A stretch of 64,000 nt of DNA from Anaerolineaceae bacterium UBA4890 (GCA_002399085.1 DHCY01000039.1:26338-90337); one strand, 5' to 3'. Shown: positions 39,396 through 48,507, numbered from the stretch's first letter. Program-made: numbers and translations. The notes: generated by a model not told the origin, from the letters alone.

Positions 39396-40562
39396 ATGCC
39401 TCAAGGTTTTAATATTGGTCCGTTAACCATCCGTTTTTATGCGATCTTAATTATCATTGGTGCAATTTTAGGTGCTTGGCTGGCCTCCAGACAAGCCAAA
39501 AAACATGGTGAAGACAGCGAGATTATTCTCGACATGCTCCCCTGGCTCCTGATTGGCGGCATCATCGGAGCGCGCCTCTGGCATGTGTTTACCCCTTCAG
39601 CCTCCAATATTGCCCAGGGTGTCACCACCCGGCACTATCTTGAGAATCCGATCGAAATCCTCAAGATGTGGCGGGGTGGTTTGGGCATTCCTGGCGGGGT
39701 TATTGGTGGCGCGCTAGCATTGATCATTTACTGCAAAGCCAAAAAACTGAACTTCTGGCAATGGGCAGATTTTATTGCTCCCGGCCTGCTGGTCGGGCAA
39801 GCGATTGGTCGCTGGGGTAACTTTATCAACCAGGAAGTCTATGGTGGACCCTCAAACTTACCCTGGGCAATCACCATTGACCCGCAATTTCGCATTCCTG
39901 GATTTGAGCAGATAGCCAGGTACCATCCGCTGTTTCTTTATGAGAGCTTACTGACATTGGCTGGAGCCGGGCTCTTGATTTGGCTCGATAATAAATATAG
40001 AGACAGACTCTATAAAGGTGATATCTTTTTTGGCTACCTGATTTGGTACTCGACGGTGCGCTTTTTCCTCGAGTTTATGCGGCTCGACCCTTCACCCGTA
40101 AATGGTATCAACGTGAATCAAACTGCTATGCTGGTAGTGGGAGTTTTGGCGTTGATCGTTTTGGTCTTACGGCACACCGTTTGGTCGGACAGGCTGGCAG
40201 CCAAAGAACTGGATGACCAGGAAAGAAAGCTCGCTCTCCAAGCCGCGGCACTTTCGGCGGAAGAAGAAGCTGTTCAAGATGAAATTGAGGATCACGCAGA
40301 GAATCTTGATTTGGGATTGCCTGAGGACCTGGAAGAGATTGATGAAGATATCTCCGAAACGGTTGAAGATGTCGAAATTCTGGATAAGGTAAGTGTCAAA
40401 CTTGACGATCATGAAGATTGGGTCTCGGATAGTTTGCCTGAAAAACCTGAAGATTGGGTTGAGGAACACGTACCTGAGGTGGAAGGCGAAGAATTGCCTG
40501 CGATCGAAGATGATTACATCGCTGATGAACCAGATGACGAGGACGAAGAAGAAGTCGAATAG
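39396..40562 (+). CDS. lgt: Prolipoprotein diacylglyceryl transferase with acidic tail
   Basis: A 388-residue Lgt that moves diacylglyceryl from phosphatidylglycerol to lipobox cysteines. The seven-helix core occupies about 1-265 with RGGLGIPGGVIGG and the catalytic GRWGNFINQEVYGGP (about 139-153). Standard Lgt stops near 270-290; here about 115 more residues follow, very rich in Glu and Asp and ending DEPDDEDEEEVE. This tail is cytoplasmic if the usual topology holds. Lipoproteins in the window (26594) are candidate substrates. A strong terminator follows at 40591. Confidence 0.95.
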   Translation: MPQGFNIGPLTIRFYAILIIIGAILGAWLASRQAKKHGEDSEIILDMLPWLLIGGIIGARLWHVFTPSASNIAQGVTTRHYLENPIEILKMWRGGLGIPGGVIGGALALIIYCKAKKLNFWQWADFIAPGLLVGQAIGRWGNFINQEVYGGPSNLPWAITIDPQFRIPGFEQIARYHPLFLYESLLTLAGAGLLIWLDNKYRDRLYKGDIFFGYLIWYSTVRFFLEFMRLDPSPVNGINVNQTAMLVVGVLALIVLVLRHTVWSDRLAAKELDDQERKLALQAAALSAEEEAVQDEIEDHAENLDLGLPEDLEEIDEDISETVEDVEILDKVSVKLDDHEDWVSDSLPEKPEDWVEEHVPEVEGEELPAIEDDYIADEPDDEDEEEVE

Positions 40563-40590
40563 TATTCTGAAGGTTAGTTTTTGTGCTTTG

Positions 40591-40619
40591 AACGGCTCGT
40601 TTGGGCGAGCCGTTTTTTT
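40591..40619 (+). terminator. Rho-independent terminator after lgt
   Basis: Perfect 9-bp stem AACGGCTCG/CGAGCCGTT (40591-40599 and 40606-40614), loop TTTGGG, then TTTTT. It closes the plus-strand run that begins at 32294. Confidence 0.95.
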
Positions 40620-40632
40620 CTTAAACAACATC

Positions 40633-40697
40633 GTAGGGCGCGATTGAACGCACAGAAAATATCGGCGAACGGAATAGTTGGGTGCGTTCAATCCGCC
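40633..40697. repeat. Inverted-repeat element starting GTAGGGCG
   Basis: Left arm GGCGCGATTGAACGCAC (40637-40653) pairs almost perfectly with GTGCGTTCAATCCGCC (40682-40697) around a 28-nt loop. Related elements with the same ends lie at 47106-47170 and 51966-52125. The rest of the 345-bp gap up to tyrS (40698-40907) holds a weak TAAAAT box (40850-40855) and the tyrS ribosome site, and nothing else I recognise. Confidence 0.75.
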
Positions 40698-40907
40698 TTG
40701 ATTATCTGCATCATATTCTTAATCCAATCCGATTCCATGGTGGCAAGTTACATGCTGCCACGCCCCTTTTTGTGATCCGAAGGTTTCTGTAATTCAAATA
40801 GCGGTGCTCGCTGTGACAGACTCTTGGGAGCGAAAGGCTATACCGGTGGTAAAATTCAGCAATTCTTATCGCAACAAAAGGTCTGAACGAGGAATGGAGA
40901 AGACACC

Positions 40908-42122
40908 ATGTGGACAATAGATGAACAAGTTGAATACCTGATGCAGGGAGCAGATTTTGGCGATGCCAGCATTGCTGAAACAATGGCAGTAGAATTGCGC
41001 GAACGCCTGGTTGAATCCGAAAAAACCGGTAGACCGCTGCGTGTTTACTGCGGATACGACCCAACCTCTACTGACTTGCACCTTGGGCATACTGTTACCA
41101 TGCGCAAACTACGTCAGTTCCAGGAGCTTGGGCACCACGTTTTGTTTGTGATTGGTTCATTTACCGCCATGATCGGCGACCCATCTGATAAGGATAAACT
41201 TCGGAAACAATTGACTCATGAACAGGTCATGGAAAACGGGCGAACGTATGCCGAGCAGGCATTTCGAATTTTGGACCCGGAAAAAACAGAAGTTGTCTAC
41301 AACCACGAATGGCTTGAGAAAATCACATTCACTGAGCTTATCGATCTGGCATCCAATTTCACTGTTCAGCAATTTTTAGCTCGCGATAACTTCCACAAGC
41401 GCTTTGAGAAAAGCGAACCGATTTACCTGCATGAATTTTTCTATGCGCTCATGCAAGGCTACGATGCCTATCATCTCGATGCGGATGTGCAAATTGGCGG
41501 CTCAGACCAGTTGTTTAACATCATAACTGCTGCCCGAAAACTGATGACTTTCCTCGGTAAACGTCCGAATATCGGTATTGTTCTGGGCATTTTGCCGGGC
41601 ACTGATGGTGAAATTCGCATGAGCAAATCGCTGGGCAATCACATTCCGCTGAACACCTCCGCCGAAGATATGTATGGAAAAGTAATGAGCATTCCTGATA
41701 AAGCCATGCCGGTTTACGCGCGGCTGGCAACAGAATGGACACCCGAAAAACTGCATGCATTTGAGACCGGGTTGTCGAGCAACAGTCTGCACCCCCGCGA
41801 TGCAAAGATGAAACTGGCGTTCGGAATCACTACAGTCTTTTATGGCGAAGAAGCTGCCCGCAATGCTCAGGAGCAGTTCGTTTCTACCTTCCAGAAGGGC
41901 AATATTCCCGATGAGATGCCCGAGTACCAGGTGATGGAGGGTGACAACCTGATCGATGTTATGGTTTCTCAGAAAATGGCAAGCTCCCGCGGCGAGGCTC
42001 GCCGGCTGATCGACCAGCAAGGGGTCAAACTGGACGGCGAAGCGGTAAATGATATGGATACTGAATTGAAAGCCGGGCAGGTTTTGCAGGTTGGCAAACG
42101 CCGGTTTTTGAGATTGAGGTAA
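40908..42122 (+). CDS. tyrS: Tyrosyl-tRNA synthetase
   Basis: A 404-residue class I synthetase. The HIGH motif reads HLGH in STDLHLGHTVTMRKL (about 55-69). The tyrosine/tRNA-binding segment LMQGYDAYHLDADVQIGGSD is intact, KMSKS appears as RMSKS (EIRMSKSLGNH near 237), and an S4 RNA-binding domain ends the protein (SRGEARRLIDQQGVKLDG). The motifs fit the TyrZ-like (long-spacer) subgroup. GGAGAAGA precedes the ATG. No T-box motif (GGTGG-ACCGCG) is present in the leader. It stands alone. Confidence 0.97.
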   Translation: MWTIDEQVEYLMQGADFGDASIAETMAVELRERLVESEKTGRPLRVYCGYDPTSTDLHLGHTVTMRKLRQFQELGHHVLFVIGSFTAMIGDPSDKDKLRKQLTHEQVMENGRTYAEQAFRILDPEKTEVVYNHEWLEKITFTELIDLASNFTVQQFLARDNFHKRFEKSEPIYLHEFFYALMQGYDAYHLDADVQIGGSDQLFNIITAARKLMTFLGKRPNIGIVLGILPGTDGEIRMSKSLGNHIPLNTSAEDMYGKVMSIPDKAMPVYARLATEWTPEKLHAFETGLSSNSLHPRDAKMKLAFGITTVFYGEEAARNAQEQFVSTFQKGNIPDEMPEYQVMEGDNLIDVMVSQKMASSRGEARRLIDQQGVKLDGEAVNDMDTELKAGQVLQVGKRRFLRLR

Positions 42123-42235
42123 GAATCTGCAGGGGTGCCCAGAACTGCTCGCTTCGCTCCCAGTATCAGGATCAAGGTTTCCCGGTGGATGGGACATCAT
42201 GGAAGCGCCCCTTACAATTAATCACTGTGGATAAT

Positions 42236-44845
42236 TTAATTCGAAACCGATAAACTCAGCAATGTATTACCGATCTTCATTGCCAGCTCGGGGGCATTTT
42301 CTTCTATGGCAATAGCAATCGCCAGCGGGGTTGCCGACCATTCCGGTGTCGTTCCGCCGATAAACCAGGTAAGAGGCTCTTCCTGGTTGATCAGGGCATG
42401 CCCGGTCTGATACCAAATGCTTTGCGTCTTGGCGTGCAATTCTCCCTGGATTTCTTCAGCAAGGCTTTCACTTAGAACGACCACAGCCGCCTTGTTTGGT
42501 CCCAATGCCTGCCAGTTTCCTTCGGGAGTAAAATAGGAATTTACCAAATTCGGCGCCGGTCGCATCCCGTTGTTGGTGATCGAAGCTGCAACCATCGCCA
42601 TCTGAACCGGGCTCACGTTAATGCTCATAACCGATAATGGATCCGCATCCAGTTGGTCTATGCTGAGAGCGGGGGAAGGTTGGGCGGTCTCGATGGCAAG
42701 CTCCGGCGCAGAAAACAAACCGAATGCTTCCAGGTCGGCTTGCAGGTTGGCTGGGTTGGTTGAATTTAATATTAATTCAGACACGCTTGAACATCCGAAT
42801 TGGAAAGCATTGAGTGAGGATCCTGCATTTTGCATCGCCCGGTAACAAAATGGATCCAGCCTGTAGAAGTCCTCAGCGGTGCCTAAATCGAAAGCGTGCT
42901 TACTTTCGACCAGGCTGCCATAAGCGAGGGTGTTCGCCAGCGTTCCCAGCGGGTAAGAGCCCTGCGTGGCACGATTGAGTAAGGGGGCATCTGTACGCTG
43001 CATCAGGCGGTCCCAGTTTTCGGCAATCGTATTGGCGTTGAAGCTGGGGTGGGAAGCCATTGCATAAATTTCACCGGTTTGAGCGTTGACCAACACTACA
43101 GCACCCTTGTGATTACCCAATAATTCGTCCGCCCTCTTTTGGAGCGCCAGGTTGATATTGAGCTTGATGTCCAACCCGGGGGGTGGTTGATTGTAAAGTA
43201 GCTCGTGCTGCCAGCGTTCTTCATAAGTAACCCCGGCATACCCCCGCACGAGAGCATATTGTGAGCTTTGCAAACCGCTTTGACCGTAAAGGGGATGCGC
43301 GTAGCCCAAGGTATTTGAAAGCCTCGGTTGATTAACCCATAATTCGTAGGAACCCGGTTCTCCGCGAACCTCGACCAATTTCTCGCCGGAGAGGGCATAG
43401 ATCTCACCTCTTGGAGAGTAGCGATCATAGACCGCCCACCGCGGGTTTTCTGCCCTGGCAATCAATTCCTGCTGGTTTGGGAAAGCCAGGTAACCGTTCC
43501 AGGCTGATATCAGCAAAAAAATGATCACAAAAATGCCGGCTACCCAGTAATAAGGGGTACTCAATTTATGTGGAAGGTCTTGCGCACTGGTTTCGGTGCT
43601 AATGCGCAGCAAAAGCAAAACAGCAATGATGTTGGTTACAAGCGAAGAGCCGCCATAGGAGAGAAATGGAAGGGTCACACCGGTCAAAGGCAACAAGCCG
43701 AGGTTGCCGCCGATGATAAAGGTGGACTGCAGGGCAAAATATGCTGAAATACCAAAAGCCAGGTAACGACCAAAGGTGGTTTTGCTGGCGATGGCAATCT
43801 TGATGCCGCGAACCACCAGCAAGAGCAGCAAGAGCAAAACAGCGCTTGTGCCAAGCAGACCCAATTCTTCACCAATAGCAGTGAAGATAAAATCAGAAAC
43901 AGCGATAGGGACAAATTGGGGGCTGCCAAGACCTGGACCGGTGCCCGTCAGACCACCGCTCCCGATCGCGATCTGAGCCTGCGCCAGCTGCCAGGCGTTA
44001 CCACTGGTATCCAGCCAGGGGTTCAACCATATGTCGACCCGCGTCCTGACCACATCGAAGGCGAAGTAACCAATCGTGCCGGCTAAAACTGCCAGGGCGG
44101 GGATAACCCACAACAGGCGCCGCCGTTGGGTGGTCACGGTCAGCATCAGAATATAAAGGCTGACAAACAGGCTGGCGGTTCCCAGATCGCGCTGAGCAAT
44201 CAACAGTAAGCCGGCAAAACCAACAACAATCAGTGTCGGGAAGACTGAGCCCAGCCAGCTGATGTTCGGGCGGATCTGATCGGCGAAAAATCCAGCCAGG
44301 TAGATGATTAGAAGCAGCTTGAGTGGTTCTGAAGGCTGGATGTAAAAATCGAAAATCTCCAGCCAGAGTCTTTGCCCGCTACCAGTGGGGTTGACCCCAA
44401 TGATAAAAGTTAAGCCGATCAGGATTATCCCTAATAGCAACCAGACATATTTGTAGGTCTTCAAGATTTTGATCAGGTCGGTGGTGTTTAGGGCAAGTAA
44501 AAAGAATCCGCAGCCAACCAGGAACCAGAGGGATTGTTTGAGCCCCAGATCTGGCGAAAGCCGCCAGATGGTCAGCATTCCCAATCCGGTTAGTCCGGTG
44601 GTCGCCGGGAAAATCCAGGGGTCACGGTTGGGAAGCTTGCGGCGGATATTGCGCTGGACCACCAATGTGCCAATCAGCCAGACAAGGAATGGCACGAAAT
44701 ATTCGGCATTTATCAACAACGTTTCGCTATGCAGCCGGGTGCCTGTTGCAAGAGACAGGGCAGCTGCATAGAAAAAGAGTGTGATGCAGACCAGCAAAAG
44801 CATCGGTGGATGTGACGCGGTCTGCTTTCGTGATGTTGCTCTCAC
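42236..44845 (-). CDS. FtsW/RodA glycosyltransferase fused to a pseudo-transpeptidase
   Basis: An 869-residue fusion. Residues 1-about 425 are a SEDS polymerase with the catalytic Asp in AQRDLGTASLF (near 217) and FLSYGGSS. Residues 430-869 match PbpA-type class B PBPs: the linker has PRWAVYDRYSPRGEIYALSG and the transpeptidase has GAVVLVNAQTGEIYAMASHP. All three catalytic motifs are altered: SxxK reads TLAN in YPLGTLAN (near 635), SxN reads SSV (near 688), and KTG reads QTG (near 813). It should polymerise glycan but not cross-link. The start is GTG at 44845, one base after the MTAP stop, in a unit with two FHA genes. Confidence 0.93.
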   Translation of the reverse strand: MRATSRKQTASHPPMLLLVCITLFFYAAALSLATGTRLHSETLLINAEYFVPFLVWLIGTLVVQRNIRRKLPNRDPWIFPATTGLTGLGMLTIWRLSPDLGLKQSLWFLVGCGFFLLALNTTDLIKILKTYKYVWLLLGIILIGLTFIIGVNPTGSGQRLWLEIFDFYIQPSEPLKLLLIIYLAGFFADQIRPNISWLGSVFPTLIVVGFAGLLLIAQRDLGTASLFVSLYILMLTVTTQRRRLLWVIPALAVLAGTIGYFAFDVVRTRVDIWLNPWLDTSGNAWQLAQAQIAIGSGGLTGTGPGLGSPQFVPIAVSDFIFTAIGEELGLLGTSAVLLLLLLLVVRGIKIAIASKTTFGRYLAFGISAYFALQSTFIIGGNLGLLPLTGVTLPFLSYGGSSLVTNIIAVLLLLRISTETSAQDLPHKLSTPYYWVAGIFVIIFLLISAWNGYLAFPNQQELIARAENPRWAVYDRYSPRGEIYALSGEKLVEVRGEPGSYELWVNQPRLSNTLGYAHPLYGQSGLQSSQYALVRGYAGVTYEERWQHELLYNQPPPGLDIKLNINLALQKRADELLGNHKGAVVLVNAQTGEIYAMASHPSFNANTIAENWDRLMQRTDAPLLNRATQGSYPLGTLANTLAYGSLVESKHAFDLGTAEDFYRLDPFCYRAMQNAGSSLNAFQFGCSSVSELILNSTNPANLQADLEAFGLFSAPELAIETAQPSPALSIDQLDADPLSVMSINVSPVQMAMVAASITNNGMRPAPNLVNSYFTPEGNWQALGPNKAAVVVLSESLAEEIQGELHAKTQSIWYQTGHALINQEEPLTWFIGGTTPEWSATPLAIAIAIEENAPELAMKIGNTLLSLSVSN

Positions 44846-44846
44846 G

Positions 44847-45725
44847 CTATCCCAGGTATTTCTCCACCAGGAGCGATAACTTATCTTTCATTCCTCGGTC
44901 TATGGAGCCAAGATTGGTAATGAAAGCATACTTCAGCGCTTCATCGCAGGTACATCCATCAGCGTGATCTTCATCGGCTGCGAGGATGTCAACCAGGCGT
45001 ACCAGGCTGTTTTGAGCGGTCCGGGTGTTTTTCTTGAGGGTATTGACCACCATATCGACCGTAACAGCTTCTTCGGTCTCATGCCAGCTGTCATAATCGG
45101 TCACATGCGCCATGGTAGCGTAGTGGATTTCTGCTTCGCGTGCCAAAAATGCTTCTGGGCAAGCCGTCATTCCGACCAGCGCAAAGCCCAGTTTCCGGAA
45201 AGTGTTGGATTCACCACGGGTTGAGAAGCGGGGACCTTCAATGGTGACCAGTGTGCCACTGGCGTGAACCCTGGCACCATCCTCTCCTTGCACAGCCTGA
45301 ACCAACTGTCTGCTTAAGACCGGGCAGAAGGGATCGGCTGAGCTAATGTGTACCACCATGCCGTTGCCAAAGAAACTGCGTTCGCGGTCCTTGGTGAAAT
45401 CAAAAATCTGGTCAGGGATGATAATATCGCCGGGAGCGTAATCTGCCCGCAAAGAGCCAACGGCGCTGACGCTGACGATCCTTTCAATCCCCAACTGCTT
45501 GAATGCCCAGATGTTGGCGCGATAATTCAATTCTGTTGGGCTGTAAACATGACCAATACCATGGCGCGCCAGGAATGCCAGCTTTTTACCGTGAACTGAA
45601 CCGACCACGATCGGTGAGGAGGGCTTGCCAAACGGAGTATCCAGTTCGAGTGTCTCGACGGTCTCGAAACCTTCAAAGCCGTAGAGTCCGGAACCTCCAA
45701 TGATTCCAAATGCGTATTCTGACAT
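44847..45725 (-). CDS. mtnP: S-methyl-5'-thioadenosine phosphorylase
   Basis: A 292-residue MTA phosphorylase that releases adenine and 5-methylthioribose-1-phosphate for methionine salvage. Motifs: FGIIGGSGLYGFEGFE, LARHGIGHVYSPTELNYRAN, SVSAVGSLRADYAPGD, VTIEGPRFSTRGESNTFRKL, VGMTACPEAFLAREAEIHYA and HVTDYDSWHE. The GMT motif and methylthio-binding region support MTA rather than inosine as substrate. It is 20 nt downstream of an FHA gene and 1 nt before the FtsW fusion. Its location among envelope genes is unusual. Confidence 0.95.
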   Translation of the reverse strand: MSEYAFGIIGGSGLYGFEGFETVETLELDTPFGKPSSPIVVGSVHGKKLAFLARHGIGHVYSPTELNYRANIWAFKQLGIERIVSVSAVGSLRADYAPGDIIIPDQIFDFTKDRERSFFGNGMVVHISSADPFCPVLSRQLVQAVQGEDGARVHASGTLVTIEGPRFSTRGESNTFRKLGFALVGMTACPEAFLAREAEIHYATMAHVTDYDSWHETEEAVTVDMVVNTLKKNTRTAQNSLVRLVDILAADEDHADGCTCDEALKYAFITNLGSIDRGMKDKLSLLVEKYLG

Positions 45726-45745
45726 GCTGTGTGCCTCGCTTTCTG

Positions 45746-46177
45746 TTATTGAAGTGGTTTGATGTAGATTTTAAAGACAGCGTCGCCGCAATAAATCGAG
45801 TCGTTGTCCTTTACAACGATCGGTTCTTCGATTTTCAGATCATCCAGCCAGGAGCCGTTGGTCGATTTGAGATCTTCATACCACCATTGATTGAGGTGAT
45901 AAGTAAGGCGACCGTGCCGACCGGATACAGTTTCGTCATCCAAAACCAGGTCGCAATCGGGATTACGCCCAACCAAAACGTCTGAACTGGTGAAAGTCTG
46001 GATGTTTTGTTCGCCGTCTATAGTGGTTGCCAGGGTCAGGGTGGGGATGGCGATGGTACCACCGCGCAGCCGGCTGCCGGTGACACTCTTCCACAACAGC
46101 CACACAGCAGTACCCAGGAAGGCGTAAAGGCTGATGAATAACAGGGTCCGCAGAACCAGACCAGTGATAGCGTTCAC
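45746..46177 (-). CDS. Membrane-anchored FHA-domain protein (FhaB-like)
   Basis: A 143-residue protein: one TM helix (about 8-30, LVLRTLLFISLYAFLGTAVW), a short basic linker, and an FHA phosphothreonine-binding domain (about 58-140) with the marks VLVGRNPDCDLVLDDETVSG, RHGRL and STNGSWLDD. It matches FhaB/FipA of actinobacteria, which reads Ser/Thr-kinase signals at division sites. The start is GTG at 46177, overlapping the FhaA stop (GTGA), so the two are coupled. No PknB or PstP gene is in the window. Confidence 0.9.
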   Translation of the reverse strand: MNAITGLVLRTLLFISLYAFLGTAVWLLWKSVTGSRLRGGTIAIPTLTLATTIDGEQNIQTFTSSDVLVGRNPDCDLVLDDETVSGRHGRLTYHLNQWWYEDLKSTNGSWLDDLKIEEPIVVKDNDSIYCGDAVFKIYIKPLQ

Positions 46178-46941
46178 TGTTTGCCCCCAAAAACACTGCG
46201 CGTAGGTTTAGAAACTGTTTGCTCAACCCACTGGTTATAAATCAACGTGGTCCCACCGATTTGGATCACATCGCCCGGTTTAAGGGCAACATTGCTGGCA
46301 GGGAAGTTGTTGATGGTGGTTCCGGCTTTGGAACCCAGATCGAACAAGTAGAAGCGACCATTGTCGGCACGAAGTTGCAGGTGATCGCGCGAGATCAGGG
46401 GGTCATCCAAAACCAGGTCGTTGGTCGAACGGCGACCGATGTTGATGACTGCTTTGGTTAAAAAGAAAGGCTCACGGTCCGCGATGATCAGGCAAGCATC
46501 TTTGGGCAAAGCATCCTGAAGTGGTTCCCGGGTGAGTTTTTGCAGGGCTGTCTTCGGGGAGGTGCTTTCTTCGAGCGAGTAATCGATCTCGACTTTGATC
46601 TGATTGCTGCTCAGATCGGGTGATTGCACCAGTTGAATAACAGGCTTTTTACGGACTACATAGCCCTGTTCTTTCCAGGATTCCTCCAGGACATTTAAGA
46701 CTTCGTCGAGCAAAGGAAGGGATTCCTGCCAGGCTTCCCAGCGCTCCGAGGAGACCTTAAGCGTGATCAGATCGGGCATGCAATTTTCACAGCGCCCGCC
46801 TTGTTTCTCAATCTCATCCTCGATCAGTTCGATCAGGGTGTAACTGAGCGAGCTGGAGACCCCTGGAAAAACCAGACGGTCCAGTTTTTCTTCCAGCAGA
46901 TAACGCAACTTGTCTTCGATAGTTTGCAGTAATTTTCGCAT
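46174..46941 (-). CDS. FhaA-like protein (DUF3662 plus FHA domain)
   Basis: A 255-residue protein with an N-terminal DUF3662 domain (about 1-115: LDRLVFPGVSSSLSYTLIEL, which the family uses to meet Wag31/MviN partners) and a C-terminal FHA domain (about 155-240: INIGRRSTNDLVLDDPLISR, DHLQL, GSKAGTTINN). The key FHA residues Arg, Ser, His and Asn are present. Order and neighbours, FhaA then FhaB then the SEDS-PBP fusion, mirror the actinobacterial fhaA-fhaB-rodA-pbpA locus, minus kinase and phosphatase. Confidence 0.9.
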   Translation of the reverse strand: MRKLLQTIEDKLRYLLEEKLDRLVFPGVSSSLSYTLIELIEDEIEKQGGRCENCMPDLITLKVSSERWEAWQESLPLLDEVLNVLEESWKEQGYVVRKKPVIQLVQSPDLSSNQIKVEIDYSLEESTSPKTALQKLTREPLQDALPKDACLIIADREPFFLTKAVINIGRRSTNDLVLDDPLISRDHLQLRADNGRFYLFDLGSKAGTTINNFPASNVALKPGDVIQIGGTTLIYNQWVEQTVSKPTRSVFGGKQ

Positions 46942-47105
46942 CAGACCTCGGCTGAATTATACCTGTGAAAGCTGAAGCGATCGCAGCGCTTACGAGTAAT
47001 ACCAATCAAGGCGAGATTACCACATTATTCGCAGGGAACTGGCCTGCCTTTTCCTATTTCGATGCCATCTATGCGCGTAGCCATTATAAGCGGGGAAAAG
47101 TACCC

Positions 47106-47170
47106 GTAGGGCGAGATTGAAGGCGTGGTGAACTTAAAAGGTGGATCCCATAAATCGTCCTCAATCCGCC
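47106..47170. repeat. Inverted-repeat element, second copy
   Basis: GTAGGGCGAGATTGAAGGCG opens the element and CGTCCTCAATCCGCC closes it, matching the ends of 40633-40697. It lies in the 501-bp gap 46942-47442, which also contains a second palindromic block at about 47288-47380 (CACTTTGC/GCAAAGTG arms, GGCAGACTGCCACG shared with 19553) and otherwise no gene signal I can support. Confidence 0.6.
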
Positions 47171-47442
47171 GTGAATCCGCATAATTCGTAGAGGACTGGC
47201 GTGGAACAGGCAGGCCTTTTCCCTACCAGATGTTTTCTTCCTGGAGGATGTTCTATTCATGTCTACCCTCAATAGAAGGACAACATTAAGGCAGACTGCC
47301 ACGTCACTTTGCCAAATTAATTATCCCAAGCCTCTCAAGGCTTAGTAGCAAAGTGTCTTGCGGTGACCAAGGAATATCGGTGTTGTGTTTGTCAGCGAGA
47401 TGATCCTACACTTCGTCCTGCAAGACTGTGCGAGAACTTGAT

Positions 47443-48507
47443 TTACACCGCGTAAATCGGATTGCTGAAAATCCAGCCCCGGTGGCGGTTGAGGTAATCT
47501 ATATAAACCTCCACCCGGTATACTCCTGGTTCCTTGGTCAAATGAGTCAGGACCTCGCGGTCGTGGTGTTCTTTGACTACCACACCATCTTTGAGCAAAC
47601 GCACATGCGTGCGGATGGGCAGGCGCGCCTGGAAGGTGAGACCAGCATCTGCCAGCACACGGTCGCCCATCAGGAAAGTGCCGTCATTTGTATTACACGT
47701 GAAACGGAAGCCTTTGGTTGGTTGGGGCAGATCGAAGGCACAAAAGGCATGCCCCTGGCGTAACGCCTCAAGGATCATGGTGCGGTCGGTGTTGATCTCA
47801 CCGGTCAATTTGCTGGGCGTCAAAATATGCGTTCTAAGTGAACGAAACTGCTGGGCATAGGGGTAAACTCTGACGCGTAGAGGTCCATAGCGGTACTCAA
47901 GGTTATGGGCATCCACACCAGCCACTGACACCACGGGTTTTTTGAAGGTGAGTATCAAATGATCCCAGAGCTGCAGCGTTCTCTCCAGGGGACCCTGGCT
48001 CATAAACTTTGGGAAAAGGGCGTGTAGGGCGGCTTTTGGCAAACTTTGAGAGCGGGTCTTGAATTCACTCATTTGGTTCCACAATTCGATTCCGGTATAG
48101 CCTTTGATCGTCCAATCGTGCCAGCTGAAATCACCCTCGTTGAAAGTCGGTAAGGAATCCTCAACCGGGTGGGCAAGGAAAGTGAGTGCGCCGGTTGCGT
48201 TTGCCTGGTCGATCAGTTTTTGAGGGTCGCTGGCATAACGCGAAAGCTCCTGCTTGTGCCCAAAAACCAGCATGTGATTGCCCCCACCAGGAAGCGTGCG
48301 GTCGTGGAGCTCCTCTCCGACCAACATTAACAAACGCTGCTTCCCACGTTGATGATAACCGTCCATCCCCTGTACGAGCACGTTGTGATCAGTAACCAGC
48401 AAGGCGTCCACCCCCGCATCCAACCCTGCTTCAGCCAGATCCTTGTGTAGACCAGCGCCATCCGAGTAGCGGGTATGCATGTGCAGGGCAATGACCAGTT
48501 CTTCCAT
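47443..48507 (-). CDS. PHP-domain metal-dependent phosphoesterase
   Basis: A 354-residue protein of the PHP superfamily (TIM-like barrel, three-metal site). Ligand motifs: ALHMHTRYSDGAG, VTDHNVL, VGEELHDR, FLAHPVED and VAGVDAHNLEY. A C-terminal beta domain (about 275-354, FRFTCNTNDGTFLMGDRVLA) follows. Related proteins are histidinol-phosphatase and PHP domains of polymerases, but neither specific signature appears. The start MEELVIALHMH is supported by family alignment and by a TATAAT (48522-48517) 9 nt before it; there is no Shine-Dalgarno. Substrate unknown. Confidence 0.85.
   Translation of the reverse strand: MEELVIALHMHTRYSDGAGLHKDLAEAGLDAGVDALLVTDHNVLVQGMDGYHQRGKQRLLMLVGEELHDRTLPGGGNHMLVFGHKQELSRYASDPQKLIDQANATGALTFLAHPVEDSLPTFNEGDFSWHDWTIKGYTGIELWNQMSEFKTRSQSLPKAALHALFPKFMSQGPLERTLQLWDHLILTFKKPVVSVAGVDAHNLEYRYGPLRVRVYPYAQQFRSLRTHILTPSKLTGEINTDRTMILEALRQGHAFCAFDLPQPTKGFRFTCNTNDGTFLMGDRVLADAGLTFQARLPIRTHVRLLKDGVVVKEHHDREVLTHLTKEPGVYRVEVYIDYLNRHRGWIFSNPIYAV

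Noticed and set aside
40698..40907. T-box leader of tyrS
   Set aside because: No AGGGTGGNACCGCG sequence, no antiterminator and no specifier loop were found.
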